DNA of 64,000 nucleotides from assembly GCF_018812025.1 (NCBI RefSeq), contig NC_063057.1:14289463-14353462 (forward strand). Reading direction: 5' to 3'. The notes beneath the pieces were generated by a model. It saw nothing but the letters and a program-made list of their open reading frames with translations, was not told the origin of the DNA and did not search any database. Origin of the DNA: Megalobrama amblycephala. Its lineage: Eukaryota > Chordata > Actinopteri > Cypriniformes > Xenocyprididae. Below are positions 46,987-57,229 of the stretch, piece after piece. The stretch's first letter is position 1. Every line of letters begins with the position of its first letter. A program made the translations under genes and the position numbers.

Positions 46987-48190
46987 TATATAAAATCCTG
47001 TTTTGCCTCAGAGTTAAAAAAAAGTTTGACGCAATTAATACTTGCATTAAATACAACAAATTAAAGATGTTATTCAAAAGCTAAATTTGGGGGGACTAAA
47101 ATCATCACTTTGATTAACCTTGTGCCGGAAAGTCTTCTCTCACTAACAATCCTTCACATGTAATTCACCAATGTGAAAAAAAGATGAAAGGAAATATCTG
47201 TTGATGCCAGTGTGTTTGGCAGAAAGCGTCAAAGGAGGCCATTTACTGTGAGTTTGCAGATGTGAGAAATGGCAGCTTTGAGGTGGGTGGGAGTGAATCG
47301 CTCTGTCCTTGTCTCTCTCTTTCTCTCTACATCGACCTCTTTTCCATCTTGTTTAGCTGCTGCTAAAACTCACAAGCCAGTATTGACAGAAGCCAATTAC
47401 TCCTCACTTCACCTGCTGCAAACAGGATGAAATAGCAGTGGAATACAGCATCTGGGTACACAAAGACATCTTCACAGTTCTGCTCTCCTCCACATCAAAA
47501 CAAATTGATTTACAATAAAAACCCACTGAGCGCTCGACAATAGCTCAAAAATTATGAAGCCTTGCAATGTCAAAACCTACAAAAGGTTACCGATGGTCAC
47601 ATTTACTGAAGAGGCACAAACCAATTAATACCAAGGCAGGAATATGTATGTGAATGTGGGTGTGTGTATAAAAACCTTTCTTTCCTGTAGCTAGAAATAA
47701 AATCAGATTTTTTCTTATTTCTAAAAAGCAATGGAACATTTCCTCAGATACAAATGTTGCCTGGACCTGCATTAACCTTTTTTAAATATATATGTCCCCT
47801 GGGGGTTCTGCATAGGCCATCTTAAATCCAGATCTAGGAGCCTCTCTCTGTTAATGTTACTGGTGTGGAATGACCGATTGCTCTCTGATCCCAACTTTAC
47901 TTCATCTGAGGAAACGAATGAGCACTCTGATGACAGTTGTTTTCTGCTTTAATTTGCTGGAGTCTGTGTTCACATGAACTCTGCAGCTGACCTAATGTAT
48001 TTGTCTGATTTGACCTCGGCAAAGACAGATACACAGGAAAATAAGCACACGTTTACACTCTCTGTTTGGTTATTGCTTGATGCAATATTATATATGCATA
48101 TTAATATTATATAAATTATGGGGTAAGTTAACAAAGACAAAAAGCCAGACCTATTTACGCTAAACTGAACGTTAACCTATATTTAGGGTC
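46987..48190. other. Non-coding sequence, no gene seen
   Basis: Mixed composition with no long frame and no recognisable repeat ends. 47380-47560 and 47850-48010 look like single-copy sequence. Confidence 0.4.
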
Positions 48191-48327
48191 AGGGGCGTAG
48201 TTTGTGGGGGGGATGGGGGGGAGTTAACCCCCCCAATATTCAAAGCCATCAGTTACAACCCCCCCAATACAATACAACCATACCAACGTTCAACCCCCCC
48301 AAAGTTGAAACCAAATCTACGCCCTTG
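48191..48327. mobile_element. Small MITE with G-run and C-run arms
   Basis: Ends 'aggggcgtagtttgtgg' and 'aaatctacgccctt' are inverted. Inside, runs of seven and more G (48206-48222) are followed by several runs of C ('aacccccccaatatt', 'caacccccccaa'). It is about 137 bp and non-coding. The G-runs could form a G-quadruplex on one strand. Confidence 0.65.
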
Positions 48328-48330
48328 TTT

Positions 48331-48694
48331 AGGGTACGTTTACACAACAACAATGTACTAAAAATGAAAATGTTTTCCATACAGACGACAGCATTGTTAA
48401 AATGATCCCCGTTCACACGGATCCACGAAAACGACTAAAAACGTTGTATTATGCTGCCAGGCCAGTAGTTGGCGACGTCACACTGTAAAGAAACACTACG
48501 TGCTTATAGACTGAACACGTAATATGCATGTGCATGACATCACTATTTTCACAAATTTGCATTTTTATTGTCTACATGGGGACGAGAACAGTGATGTTTG
48601 CAAAAATGTGGATCGTTTTCAAAAGTTTGCGTTTTCAGGCCCCCAAAAGTTTTACATTTTAGTTGAAAATGGTGTTGTGTAAATGCCCCCTTAG
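48331..48694 (+). mobile_element. hAT-like non-autonomous element, copy 3
   Basis: Starts 'agggtacgtttacacaac' and ends 'gttgtgtaaatgccccctta'. Same orientation and internal order as the 20076 copy ('atccacgaaaacgactaaaa', 'atgctgccaggccagtag', 'aaagaaacactacg', 'aggcccccaaaag'). It directly follows the small G-run MITE. Confidence 0.8.
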
Positions 48695-49060
48695 TCTCAT
48701 GGAGATCATTTCTATTGATAGATATTATGCATACAGCAATTAAATTTACATTTTAATCATGCTGATATATGTATGGAAGCTTATTTCTGCCATGGAATAA
48801 AAAAATAGAAAAGGTATATGGCTTTTTATCTCACAATTCTGACATTTTTTTTCTTGCAGTTCCAAGTTTATATCTCACAATTCTGAGAAAAAAGTCATTT
48901 TACTAAAATGGCACAATTACTACAATTGTTATAAATTCGAAACTCAAAATAGGTCACAGTTACATTTTTTTATTGTTTATTCTGTGGCACAAACAAGCTT
49001 CTATAGATATGTATATATTTAACTACACCGACTATTTAAAAAAAAAATAATAATAATATT
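48695..49060. other. AT-rich non-coding sequence
   Basis: Contains 'ggaagcttatttctgccatg' and 'atctcacaattctgaga' phrases also seen, inverted, around 35510-35635, so it is probably a dispersed repeat fragment. No gene seen. Confidence 0.45.
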
Positions 49061-49125
49061 TTTAAAAAATAATATTTTGCTTAAAAATGATTATTTTGAA
49101 AACCCTAGATTTGTACAGTTCATGC

Positions 49126-49171
<46 letters not shown>

Positions 49172-49178
49172 TACACAT

Positions 49179-49252
<74 letters not shown>

Positions 49253-49320
49253 AAAGCATGAACTGTACAAATCTAGGGTTTTCAAAATAATCATTTTTAA
49301 GCAAAATATTATTTTTTTAA
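49061..49320. repeat. 260 bp near-perfect palindrome centred on (CA)n-(TA)n-(TG)n
   Basis: The 70 bp unique arms 49061-49130 and 49251-49320 are reverse complements with about one mismatch (49063). The centre is a compound microsatellite: CA repeats to about 49184, TA repeats to about 49234, TG repeats to 49250. The centre of symmetry is at 49190.5. Because of the symmetry the same peptide start (MLKNDYFENPRF) can be read on both strands. Confidence 0.97.
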
Positions 49321-49329
49321 AAGAATTTG

Positions 49330-49364
<35 letters not shown>

Positions 49365-49529
49365 AATAGATGTAATAAAATCTTACATTTGACATGTTGG
49401 AGGTGATAAAAAGGGCAATAAGAAAAAGTAGAAAAATAAGTAAAAATAGTATAAAATGATTTAATTGCAACCAGCAGTCTAAGTTTCATGTGAACCAAAA
49501 TAAATAAATAAGCTCAACTTAAAAAAAAA

Positions 49530-49563
<34 letters not shown>

Positions 49564-50475
49564 CATCTCATTTTACAAAAGAGATGGAAGGAAGGAGGCA
49601 AACCAGCGCTCCACATGAGATGAGAGTGCCAGTGCGTTCACATCCCTGTCTCAGCACACTCTCCTTGTCTGCAGTTACGGTCGCTATGGAAACCGTTCCC
49701 AAGGCTCTGAAATGTCCCCGAATGGAAAGAGAACAGTAGGGAGGGACAGAAAAAAAGTCTTATGCACATCACCAAGACAGATCCCAGAAACCAGAGGAAA
49801 AAAACGTAGAAGGTCACAGGAACACACATATTCAGGGATTCATATTGCATTATTTGACAAATGACTGCAGCTTTTAAGTAGCCCAGTTGGCAAGGACACG
49901 CTTCAGATCATTTCAGGTTTGCTGTATACGTCAGTTAAGATGACCACTCTGTGTGCCAAACTAAACTTGAGATGTAGAATTAATAATATTGAGTAGGTGC
50001 TCAGGAATGAGTAATCAGCTGAGAGATGTGAACCGTCACTTTCACTAAGGCCTGACTGGTGTCTGACTGACGCACACTGGCTTCAGTTTGCCAAAGCTGT
50101 GTGTGCTGTGGGCCGGAGCTGCGCATTGGGTAATTACGGAGAGGTTAACGAGGCTGACTTCTCTAACGAGATATGAATCACACCGCATACAGAGACTCGG
50201 AGGTCTGTGATAGGGCTATTTATACTTTATTTTCCTTTCAAAATGAACATTAGACGAACACTGCCAGTTTGTCCATTCCAAGGTCGTGATCTGGAAAACT
50301 TTGACATTTCTCTTAATTCTCAGTCATGGAGCATTTAGAGCACAAATAAAAAGGCTATTTATTTTTGACATTTACATTTATATTTATTTATTTAGCGGAC
50401 CCTTTAATTCAAAGCAACGTTTAAATGAGAAATGCTGCAACACTAAATCATCCTAAGGAAGCAGAAGTGTTGAAA
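49321..50475. other. Non-coding region with short microsatellites and a unique-looking core
   Basis: (GATT)n lies near 49332-49362 and (AT)n at about 49535-49561. 'gtcgctatggaaacc' at 49680-49694 resembles an RFX X-box. 50040-50215, with 'attgggtaattacggagagg', looks like conserved non-coding sequence. 50368-50430 ('acatttacatttatatttat' then 'agcggaccctttaattcaaa') resembles a widespread teleost repeat. Confidence 0.4.
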
Positions 50476-50898
50476 TGCAAATCTCACATTTTAATAAAAT
50501 AAAATAGCATAATACTATAAAAGTAAATAAAGAAAACAAAATCTAAATTATGATCACTTGGAAAAGAAATAGGTCTATTTGATTCAAAACAATAAATTTT
50601 AATAAAATAAAAAAAGAATACTAAAATAGAATTAAAAGTAAAAGCAAACAAATCACAAAACAAAAACAAACAAACAAAAAACAAACAAAAACACAAAACA
50701 AAAACAAAAAAACACAAAACACAAAACACAAAACAAAACAAAACAGGCCCAAAATCAAAACAAACCACAGGCCCAAAATCAGAAATATGATCACTTGAAA
50801 AAGAAATATGTCTATTGGATTCAAATACAAATCTCATATTTTTATAAAATAAAAAGGAATAATATTAAAATAGAATTAAAAGTAAATAAAATGAAAGC

Positions 50899-50929
<31 letters not shown>

Positions 50930-52165
50930 ATACAAAAATAATATTTAATATTCAAAAATAAACACAGGCCCAAAATCAGAAATATGATCACTTGAGGCAT
51001 CTTTACACAGAAAAAGCGGCACAGAAACCAACTCTGAAGCGGCATAAAATCACAAAAATGTGCATTTACACAGACTGTTTAATGCTCCTCTGAAGCGGCA
51101 TAAATGCATTTACACAGGAATTAAACTCGCGTGAAACAATGCTTTGAACATTGTATTTCAAAACTAACAGTTTTAACAAAATTAATTTAAAAATAATTAA
51201 ATAATAAACAATGAAATATAACTCGAAATTAAAAAAATACGAACATTTAAAGTAGTAAACTGCGTGCTATATCTCACGCTTTGATGTTTGTCATAATAAA
51301 AATTGAACGATGCAACAAAAAATTATACATTATTACACCGGGTAGTTCACAACAGGATTAAAAGAGGTCGAACTTTTTTTTTTTTCAAAGAGACAAAAAC
51401 AACAAATGATGCTAGCATTTGAGCGTATCAGGCAGCAGCAGATCACCAGATAGACCGTCGTGTGTGGGTGAAATATCGTCCTCAAGGAGATGATTTTTGG
51501 AATATAATATAACAGTACACAATCACAGTGACGCCGATTGTGTTAAGCATTTACCTTATCTGAGAAAAATGTAGCAGCGCATTGATCTGACAGTCTCTTC
51601 ATGGGAAGATTACAAACGGCGAAAGCCAATTGATGACCCACGACGATTCTCTGCTGTTATTTTGGTGGTTTTGCTTCACGATGTGAGTACAGGACTCTTT
51701 TACTTCAATGCCCCTTGTTGGAAGACATTATTTTTATTATTTGCCCTAAGTTATATGTTTCGTCTCCTGCTTCTTGAATCTCGCGCCGTCTGAGCTGACT
51801 GGAATGGTTTTGGTTGTCATGACAATGACGTAGTTTAGAGCGGCTATATTTCGCGTTCATTTACACTGAACCAGAACAGTATCAGACTCGCCTTTGATAC
51901 TAGGGGCTGAGGTGGGTCAGACCTGGTGTATTTTAGGTCTTCTTTAACACGGCATTGCGTCTTTACACTGAATTCTGAGCAGGTACAGACCCGCTTCAGA
52001 ACAGCCATAAATCGGCTGTGTAAAGATGCCATTGTTGTAAAAGAAATAGGACTTCTCAAATGGAATACAAATCTCACATTTGAAAAAAAAAGAAGAAGAA
52101 AAAAAAATGAATAATACTAAAATGGAATAAAATTTGGAATAAAATGGAATAAAAAATAAACTAAA
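50476..52165. repeat. Diverged tandem repeat, interrupted by a TIR element
   Basis: Units share 'caaatctcacattttaataa', 'aatactaaaatagaatta', 'aggcccaaaatcagaaat' and 'atgatcacttgaaaaagaaa'. Unit starts are visible near 50476, 50590 and 50824. The series resumes at about 52039 ('aaaagaaataggacttctc', 'gaatacaaatctcacatttg') after the insertion at 50996-52030. (CAAAA)n/(AAAC)n expansions lie inside units at 50655-50750 and 50895-50930. Confidence 0.7.
50996..52030. mobile_element. 1.03 kb non-autonomous TIR transposon
   Basis: 'ggcatctttacacag' at 50996-51010 and 'ctgtgtaaagatgcc' at 52016-52030 are perfect inverted ends. The next bases ('aactctgaagcgg' left, 'ccgcttcagaaca' right) continue the match, and 'tttacactgaa' phrases recur inside. 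The interior has no transposase. The short perfect ends and size suit a hAT-type MITE, but the target duplication is not clear. Confidence 0.82.
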
Positions 52166-52941
52166 CTACAAATTAAATATTGATTTTAATTAAAATTTAA
52201 TTTAAGATAGTCGACAGATAGCATCATTATCCACCAAAGATATAAAGCAGGTCTCATCTACACCATGACATCTCTCTGCTTGCATAGGAGCAAACACTGA
52301 AAATCAAACTAAATCTTGAAGCTGTCCATCCTAAATTCCATAACTCTTGCATGTGCCAAAGTAGAGAGAGAGGGATCAAGGAGCCAAGTCATGAGCACAT
52401 ATTACAGACAGTCACCTGGTTTGACCTGAATCAACCGCCAGCTATGTCTGTCTCTCAACAAAGTGCTGTTTTTAGACCTTCTATGCAGCATCTCTCTCAT
52501 TCTGCCTGACGGAAACTCCTACGAGTGTGCGATGGGATGATTCTGGGAAGAATAAGGTTGATTTTTTTCCCTTTATTTCTAAGAAGGGAACTGTAGTGGT
52601 ATCATACTGTGCAAGTATGTATGTGTGTTGGTGACAGGTGAGCAGCCATAGAAGACAAATTTGCCAGTGTTTGGATCACATTAGTGTGTTTATAAGGTGT
52701 TGGAGTCAAGTGCAACTTCTCACTCTGATTAGCATTGATGATGAATGTTTGTATGACGAGGGTGTCTTGGTTTTCACACAGTATTACATAATAACACTAA
52801 GAGGAAGTACATGCACTCATAGACTTGAAATAGCACATGAACACCAACTCAAGTGGACAACACCTAACTATTGACATAATGCTAACTGTCACTTTTACAA
52901 TATATTTAATTATTTTAGTTATTAATTTAATGTATATAATT
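52166..52941. other. Non-coding sequence, no gene seen
   Basis: Mixed AT-rich sequence with no coding frame of note and no recognised repeat. Confidence 0.4.
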
Positions 52942-52943
52942 TA

Positions 52944-54107
52944 CACTGATCAGGCATAACATTATGACCACCTTCCTAATATTGTGTTGGGGTTTCCTAA
53001 TACCCCTTTTACTGCCAAAACAGCCCTGACCCGCCGAGGCATGGACTCCAGTAGACCCCTGACGGTGTGCTGTGGTATCTGGCACCAAGATGTTAGCAGC
53101 AGATCCTTTAAGTCCTGTAAGTTGTGAGGTGGAGCCTCCAAGGATCAGACTTGTTTGTTCAGCACATCCCACAGATGCTCGATTGGATTGAGATCTGGGG
53201 AATTTGGAGGCCAAGTCAACACCTAAAACTTGTTGTTGTGCTCCTCAAACCATTCCTGAACCATTTTTGCTTTGTGGCTGAAAGGGAAAGAGGCCACAGC
53301 CACCAGGGAAACTGTTTCCATGAAAGGGTGTACATGGTCTGCAACAATGCTTAGGTAGGTAGTACGTGTCAAAGTAACAACCACATGGATGGCAGGACCC
53401 AAGGTTTTCCAACAGAACATTGCCCAAAGCATCACACTGCCTCCACAGGCTTGCCTTCTTCCCATACTGCATCCTGGTGCCATGTGTTCCCCAGGTAAGC
53501 GACACACATGTACCCAGCCATCCACGTGATGTAAAAGAAAACGTGGTTCATCTGACCAGGCCACCTTCTTCCATTGCTCCATGGTCCAGTTCTGATGCTC
53601 ACGTGCCCACTGTTGGCGGTGGATGGGGTCATCATGGGCACCCTGACTGGTATGTGTCTATGCAGCCCCATACGCAACAACCTGTGATGTACTGTGTATT
53701 CTGACACCTTTCTATCAGAACCAGCATTTACTTCTTGGGCCAGCCTTCGCTCCCCACGTGCATTAATGAGCCTTGGCCCCCCATGACCCTGTCGCCGGAT
53801 TGCCACTGTTCCCTCCTTGGACCACTTTTGATAGATACTGACCACTGCAGACTGGAAACACCCCACAAGAGCTGCAGTTTTGGAGATGCTCTGACCCAGT
53901 CGTCTAGCCATCACAATTTGGCCCTTGTCAAACTCACTCAAATTCTTATGCTTGCCCATTTTTCCTGCTTCTAAAACATTAACTTTGAGGACAAAATGTT
54001 CACTTTCTGCCATATATATCTCACCCACTAACAGGTGCCGTGATGAAGAGATAATCAGTGTTATTCACTTCACCTGTCAGTGGTCATAATGTTATGCCTG
54101 ATCGGTG
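52944..54107 (-). mobile_element. Tc1/mariner element, about 1.16 kb
   Basis: 'cactgatcaggcataacatt' at 52944 and its complement 'atgttatgcctgatcggtg' ending at 54107 are the inverted ends, continuing through 'atgaccac/gtggtcat'. TA flanks both sides (52942-52943 and 54108-54109). The only content is a transposase relic on the minus strand. It is a separate family from the other copies in the window. Confidence 0.93.
52975..53959 (-). pseudogene. Tc1/mariner transposase pseudogene
   Basis: The likely start is the ATG at 53959-53957 ([20 protein letters not shown]). An upstream in-frame ATG at 54028 belongs to the terminal region. The helix-turn-helix ([23 protein letters not shown]) and linker ([20 protein letters not shown]) are readable to about 53590, where the frame shifts. 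The catalytic domain starts with [14 protein letters not shown] (first Asp). The second Asp motif, normally QQDNxPxH, is lost: the sequence reads ASFPFSHKAKM there. [11 protein letters not shown] (Glu) follows after a stop near 53220. A late stop after NKQV and frame changes finish it. It is non-functional. Confidence 0.9.
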
Positions 54108-54109
54108 TA

Positions 54110-54744
54110 CTTTTTAATTTACTTTTTTAAATGTATTGAATTTAACAAAGATTCATTTGAATTTCATTTTTTTTTTTTTTTTAGGAATAAAGCATTAAAA
54201 CAAACTGTGACCTACATATTTACAGAAAAAGACACAAGGTCGAAAGTATGTGCACACCTCTTTATAGATAAGTACAGCTCCTACATGAATGGGGAAGGAT
54301 TGAAATATCTAAAACTCTCAGCAAATTGACAATGGCATCACAAACTGCTCCTTCTTTAGCTCAAATCACACTTTTTTAGGCTGGTTCGTACTTGCACAGG
54401 GAGGTCCTCTCATCTCATTTCAACTACACAAAGTATTCTGAAGAAAACAGTTCAACCACCAGCAGCAGCGGACTGGAGTATACGTGTCTGATTTTATCAA
54501 CAGAGCAGTGTCTTTTGCTGAACAGTAGGACCCTTGTCTGTGCTCTTTCAACTCTTTCAAAAAGCTTTAAGCGATCAGATGACAGGCACATTCCAGGTTT
54601 GGGCCAGGCTACACGACACAAGGACAGATCAATGAGGGTGATGTGATTGTGTGCATGCACTGAAATGGGTGTGCAAAAATCTAGATAGCGCAAAACTTGA
54701 GTTTTGTACATTCCCTAGGTTTTTCGCCTATAAAACAGCCACAT
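54110..54744. other. Non-coding sequence, no gene seen
   Basis: A T-run at 54166-54182 and mixed sequence after it. Frames at 54392-54711 are open on both strands but have no recognisable domain. Confidence 0.4.
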
Positions 54745-54965
54745 TTAAAAGGAATAGTTCAGCCAAAAATTAATCTCATGTCATTACAAACACTTGAAAT
54801 ATAGACAAGTCAAACAGTTTATAGAGCTTTTTGGAACTCCACAGGTCACTATTAAATATCATTGTATGGAAACCAGCCACATGAAAATTAATTACAAATT
54901 ATTTTTGTGTTCCACTTAAACAAACAGTGAGTAAATAATGATTTAGGGGTGAACTATACCTTTAA
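54745..54965. mobile_element. MITE with TTAA ends (221 bp)
   Basis: 'ttaaaaggaatagttcagcc' at 54745 and 'ggggtgaactatacctttaa' ending 54965 are inverted ends, each bounded by TTAA. It is a short internally deleted relative of the 'gggatagttcaccc' family that also built the foldbacks at 596 and 58275. Non-coding. Confidence 0.82.
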
Positions 54966-55027
54966 TTTAAGGACGAGTGTACAGTTAAGTTGGTTTAGTG
55001 GGTCAGTTCCTCTCTGCATTTGTGTTC

Positions 55028-55175
55028 TCAGGTCTTTAACAGGTGAACTGTAACAGGTTTGGCTTCTGCGTCCTTGACACAGTTAGCGACGGCATCAGTG
55101 TCCGATTCCTCCTTGCCAAACTGTCTCCTTGATGATGACGGAGCAGGGGCCAATTGCATATCTTCCACCTTGTCT
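55028..55175 (-). CDS. Possible terminal coding exon (unknown protein)
   Basis: On the minus strand a pyrimidine tract (ttctctccatttcctctctc) leads to AG at 55177-55176. An open frame then runs to a TGA at 55030-55028. The about 49 residues read DKVEDMQLAPAPSSSRR, then FGKEESDTDAVANCVKDA, ending EAKPVTVHLLKT. Charged, non-repetitive composition and ordinary codon use are unlike the surrounding junk frames, and the acceptor is well formed. I do not recognise the protein. No poly(A) signal or upstream exon was identified. It could be a real last exon, an old pseudogene or chance. Confidence 0.28.
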
Positions 55176-55289
55176 CTTGGGTGGTGAGAGAGGAAATGGA
55201 GAGAATACAGGAAGATAAGTTGAGGGAGCACTTTGGAGTTTAGGGGGACCAAAATAGATGTGACACACAACAGCTCCACAACTGCCCAG

Positions 55290-55650
55290 TTAGACTAATG
55301 AGGCGAGGTTGAAGGAGAGGGATGCTCCCGGAGGTGCACACGCTCACGTCAAAGCCCCTGCCCCCCTCACCCGTGGCCTATTTCCGGTACTAAAATTCAT
55401 TAAAATGGCTCCAGCGAGCAGGCTTTAGGGCCTCAACTGGGTCAAGGCGAAATTTTAAGCTCAAAGCATTCAACTCAATATCAATTTGTCAGTTGACAAA
55501 TTAGATTAGTCATTTTTCACACCTGTATCTCAGAGTTGAAGGCACCACAGACCCTGAACACATATGGAGTGGGAGGTCCTGGTTTACCACTGACTTTTTG
55601 AGCCTCACCCCGCTCCACACCTATTCTCAGGTATATCAAGAAATCAGCAT
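55290..55650. other. Non-coding sequence ending in the flank of a Tc1 insertion
   Basis: 55300-55385 is C-rich ('gcccctgcccccctcacc'). The last bases, 'aaatcagcata', belong to a 'caaaagtttgg'-family repeat that resumes after the Tc1 copy at 57228. Confidence 0.45.
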
Positions 55651-55651
55651 A

Positions 55652-57227
55652 CAGTGGGTACGGAAAGTATTCAGACCCCCTTAAATTTTTGACTCTTTGT
55701 TATATTGCAACCATTTGCTAAAATCATTTAAGTTCATTTTTTCCCCTCATATTGACAGAAAAACACAGAATTGTTGACATTTTTGCAGATTTATTAAAGA
55801 AGAAAAACTGAAATATCACATGGTCCTAAGTATTCAGACCCTTTGCTCTGTATTTAGTAGAAGCACCCTTTTGATCTAATACAGCCATGTGTCTTTTTGG
55901 GAAAGATGCAACAAGTTTTTCACACTTTTCACACTTTTAGGGATCCTCTGCCATTCCTCCTTGCAGATCCTCTCCAGGTTTGATGGTAAATGTTGGTGGA
56001 CAGCCATTTTTAGGTCTCTCCAGAGATGCTCAATTGGGTTTAAGTCAGGGCTCTGGCTGGGCCATTCAAGAACAGTCATGGAGTTGTTGTGAAGCCACTC
56101 CTTCGTTATTTTAGCTGTGTGCTTAGGGTCATTGTCTTGTTGGAAGGTAAACCTTCGGCCCAGTCTGAGGTCCTGAGCACTCTGGAGAAGGTTTTCGTCC
56201 AGGATATCCCTGTACTTGGCCGCATTCATCTTTCCCTCGATTGCAACCAGTCGTCCTGTCCCTGCAGCTGAAAAACACCCTCACAGCATGATGCTGCCAT
56301 CACCATGCTTCACTGTTGGGTCTGTATTGGACAGGTGATGAGCAGTGCCTGGTTTTCTCCACACATACCGCTTAGAATTAAGGCCAAAAAGCCTTAAGAC
56401 CAGAGAATCTTATTTCTCACCATCTTGGCAAACTCCATGCGGGCTTTCATGTGTCTTGCACTGAGAAAAGGCTTCCGTCGGGCCACTCTGCCATAAAGCC
56501 CCGACTGGTGGAGGGCTACAGTGATGGTTGACTTTCTACAACTTTCTCCCATGTCCCGACTGCATCTCTGGAGCTCAGCCACAGTGATCTTTGGGTTTGT
56601 CTTTACCTCTCTCGCCAAGGCTCTTCTCCCCCGATTGCTCAGTTTGGCTAGACGGCCAGCTCTAGGAAGGGTTCTGGTCGTCCCAAACGTCTTCCATTTA
56701 AGGATTATGGAGGTCACTGTGCTCTTAGGAACCTTAAGTGCAGCAGAAATTTTTTTGTAACCTTGGCCAGATCTGTGCCTTGCCAAAATTCTGTCTCTGG
56801 GCTCTTCAGGCAGTTCTTTTGACCTCATGATTCTCATTTGCTCTGACATGCACTGTGAGCTGTAAGGTCTTACATAGACAGGTGTGTGGCTTTCCTAATC
56901 AAGTCCAATCAGTATAATCAAACACAGCTGGACTCAAATGAAGGTGTAGAACCATCTCAAGGATGATCAGAAGAAATGGACAGCACCTGAGTTAAATATA
57001 TGTGTGTCACAGCAAAGGGTCTGAATACTTAGGACCATGTGATATCTCAGTTTTTCTTTTTTAATAAATCTGCAAAAATGTCAACAATTCTGTGTTTTTC
57101 TGTCAATATGGGGTGCTGTGTGTACATTAATGAGGAAAAAAATGAACTTAAATGATTTTAGCAAATGGCTGCAATATAACAAAGAGTGAAAAATTTAAAG
57201 GGGTCTGAATACTTTCCGTACCCACTG
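55652..57227 (-). mobile_element. Tc1-like transposon, second copy of the 16.4 kb family
   Basis: The same ends ('cagtgggtacggaaagtatt' at 55652 and its complement to 57227) and the same IR/DR layout with inner 'aagtattcagaccc' repeats (about 55831-55842 and 57017-57030). TA flanks at 55650-55651 and 57228-57229. The flanks 'aaatcagca' plus 'ttagaatgatttctgaagg' join across one TA to restore the sequence that is intact (reverse complement) at about 4279-4305. This shows precise insertion into a 'caaaagtttgg' repeat. Confidence 0.95.
55851..56849 (-). pseudogene. Tc1-like transposase pseudogene, first catalytic Asp deleted
   Basis: The ATG at 56849-56847 starts MSEQMRIMRSKELPEEPRD. The paired-like DNA-binding domain is open through [20 protein letters not shown] and reaches [16 protein letters not shown]. 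Here about seven codons (KKHLKDS in the 16.4 kb copy) are missing. Just after ILWS, at about 56394, the segment coding DETKIE is lost, removing the first catalytic Asp and shifting frame. Downstream, [34 protein letters not shown] (second Asp) and [11 protein letters not shown] (Glu) are intact in one frame (55876-56229). The C-terminus is frameshifted and the normal stop is lost. It is a clearly dead copy. Confidence 0.93.
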
Positions 57228-57229
57228 TA

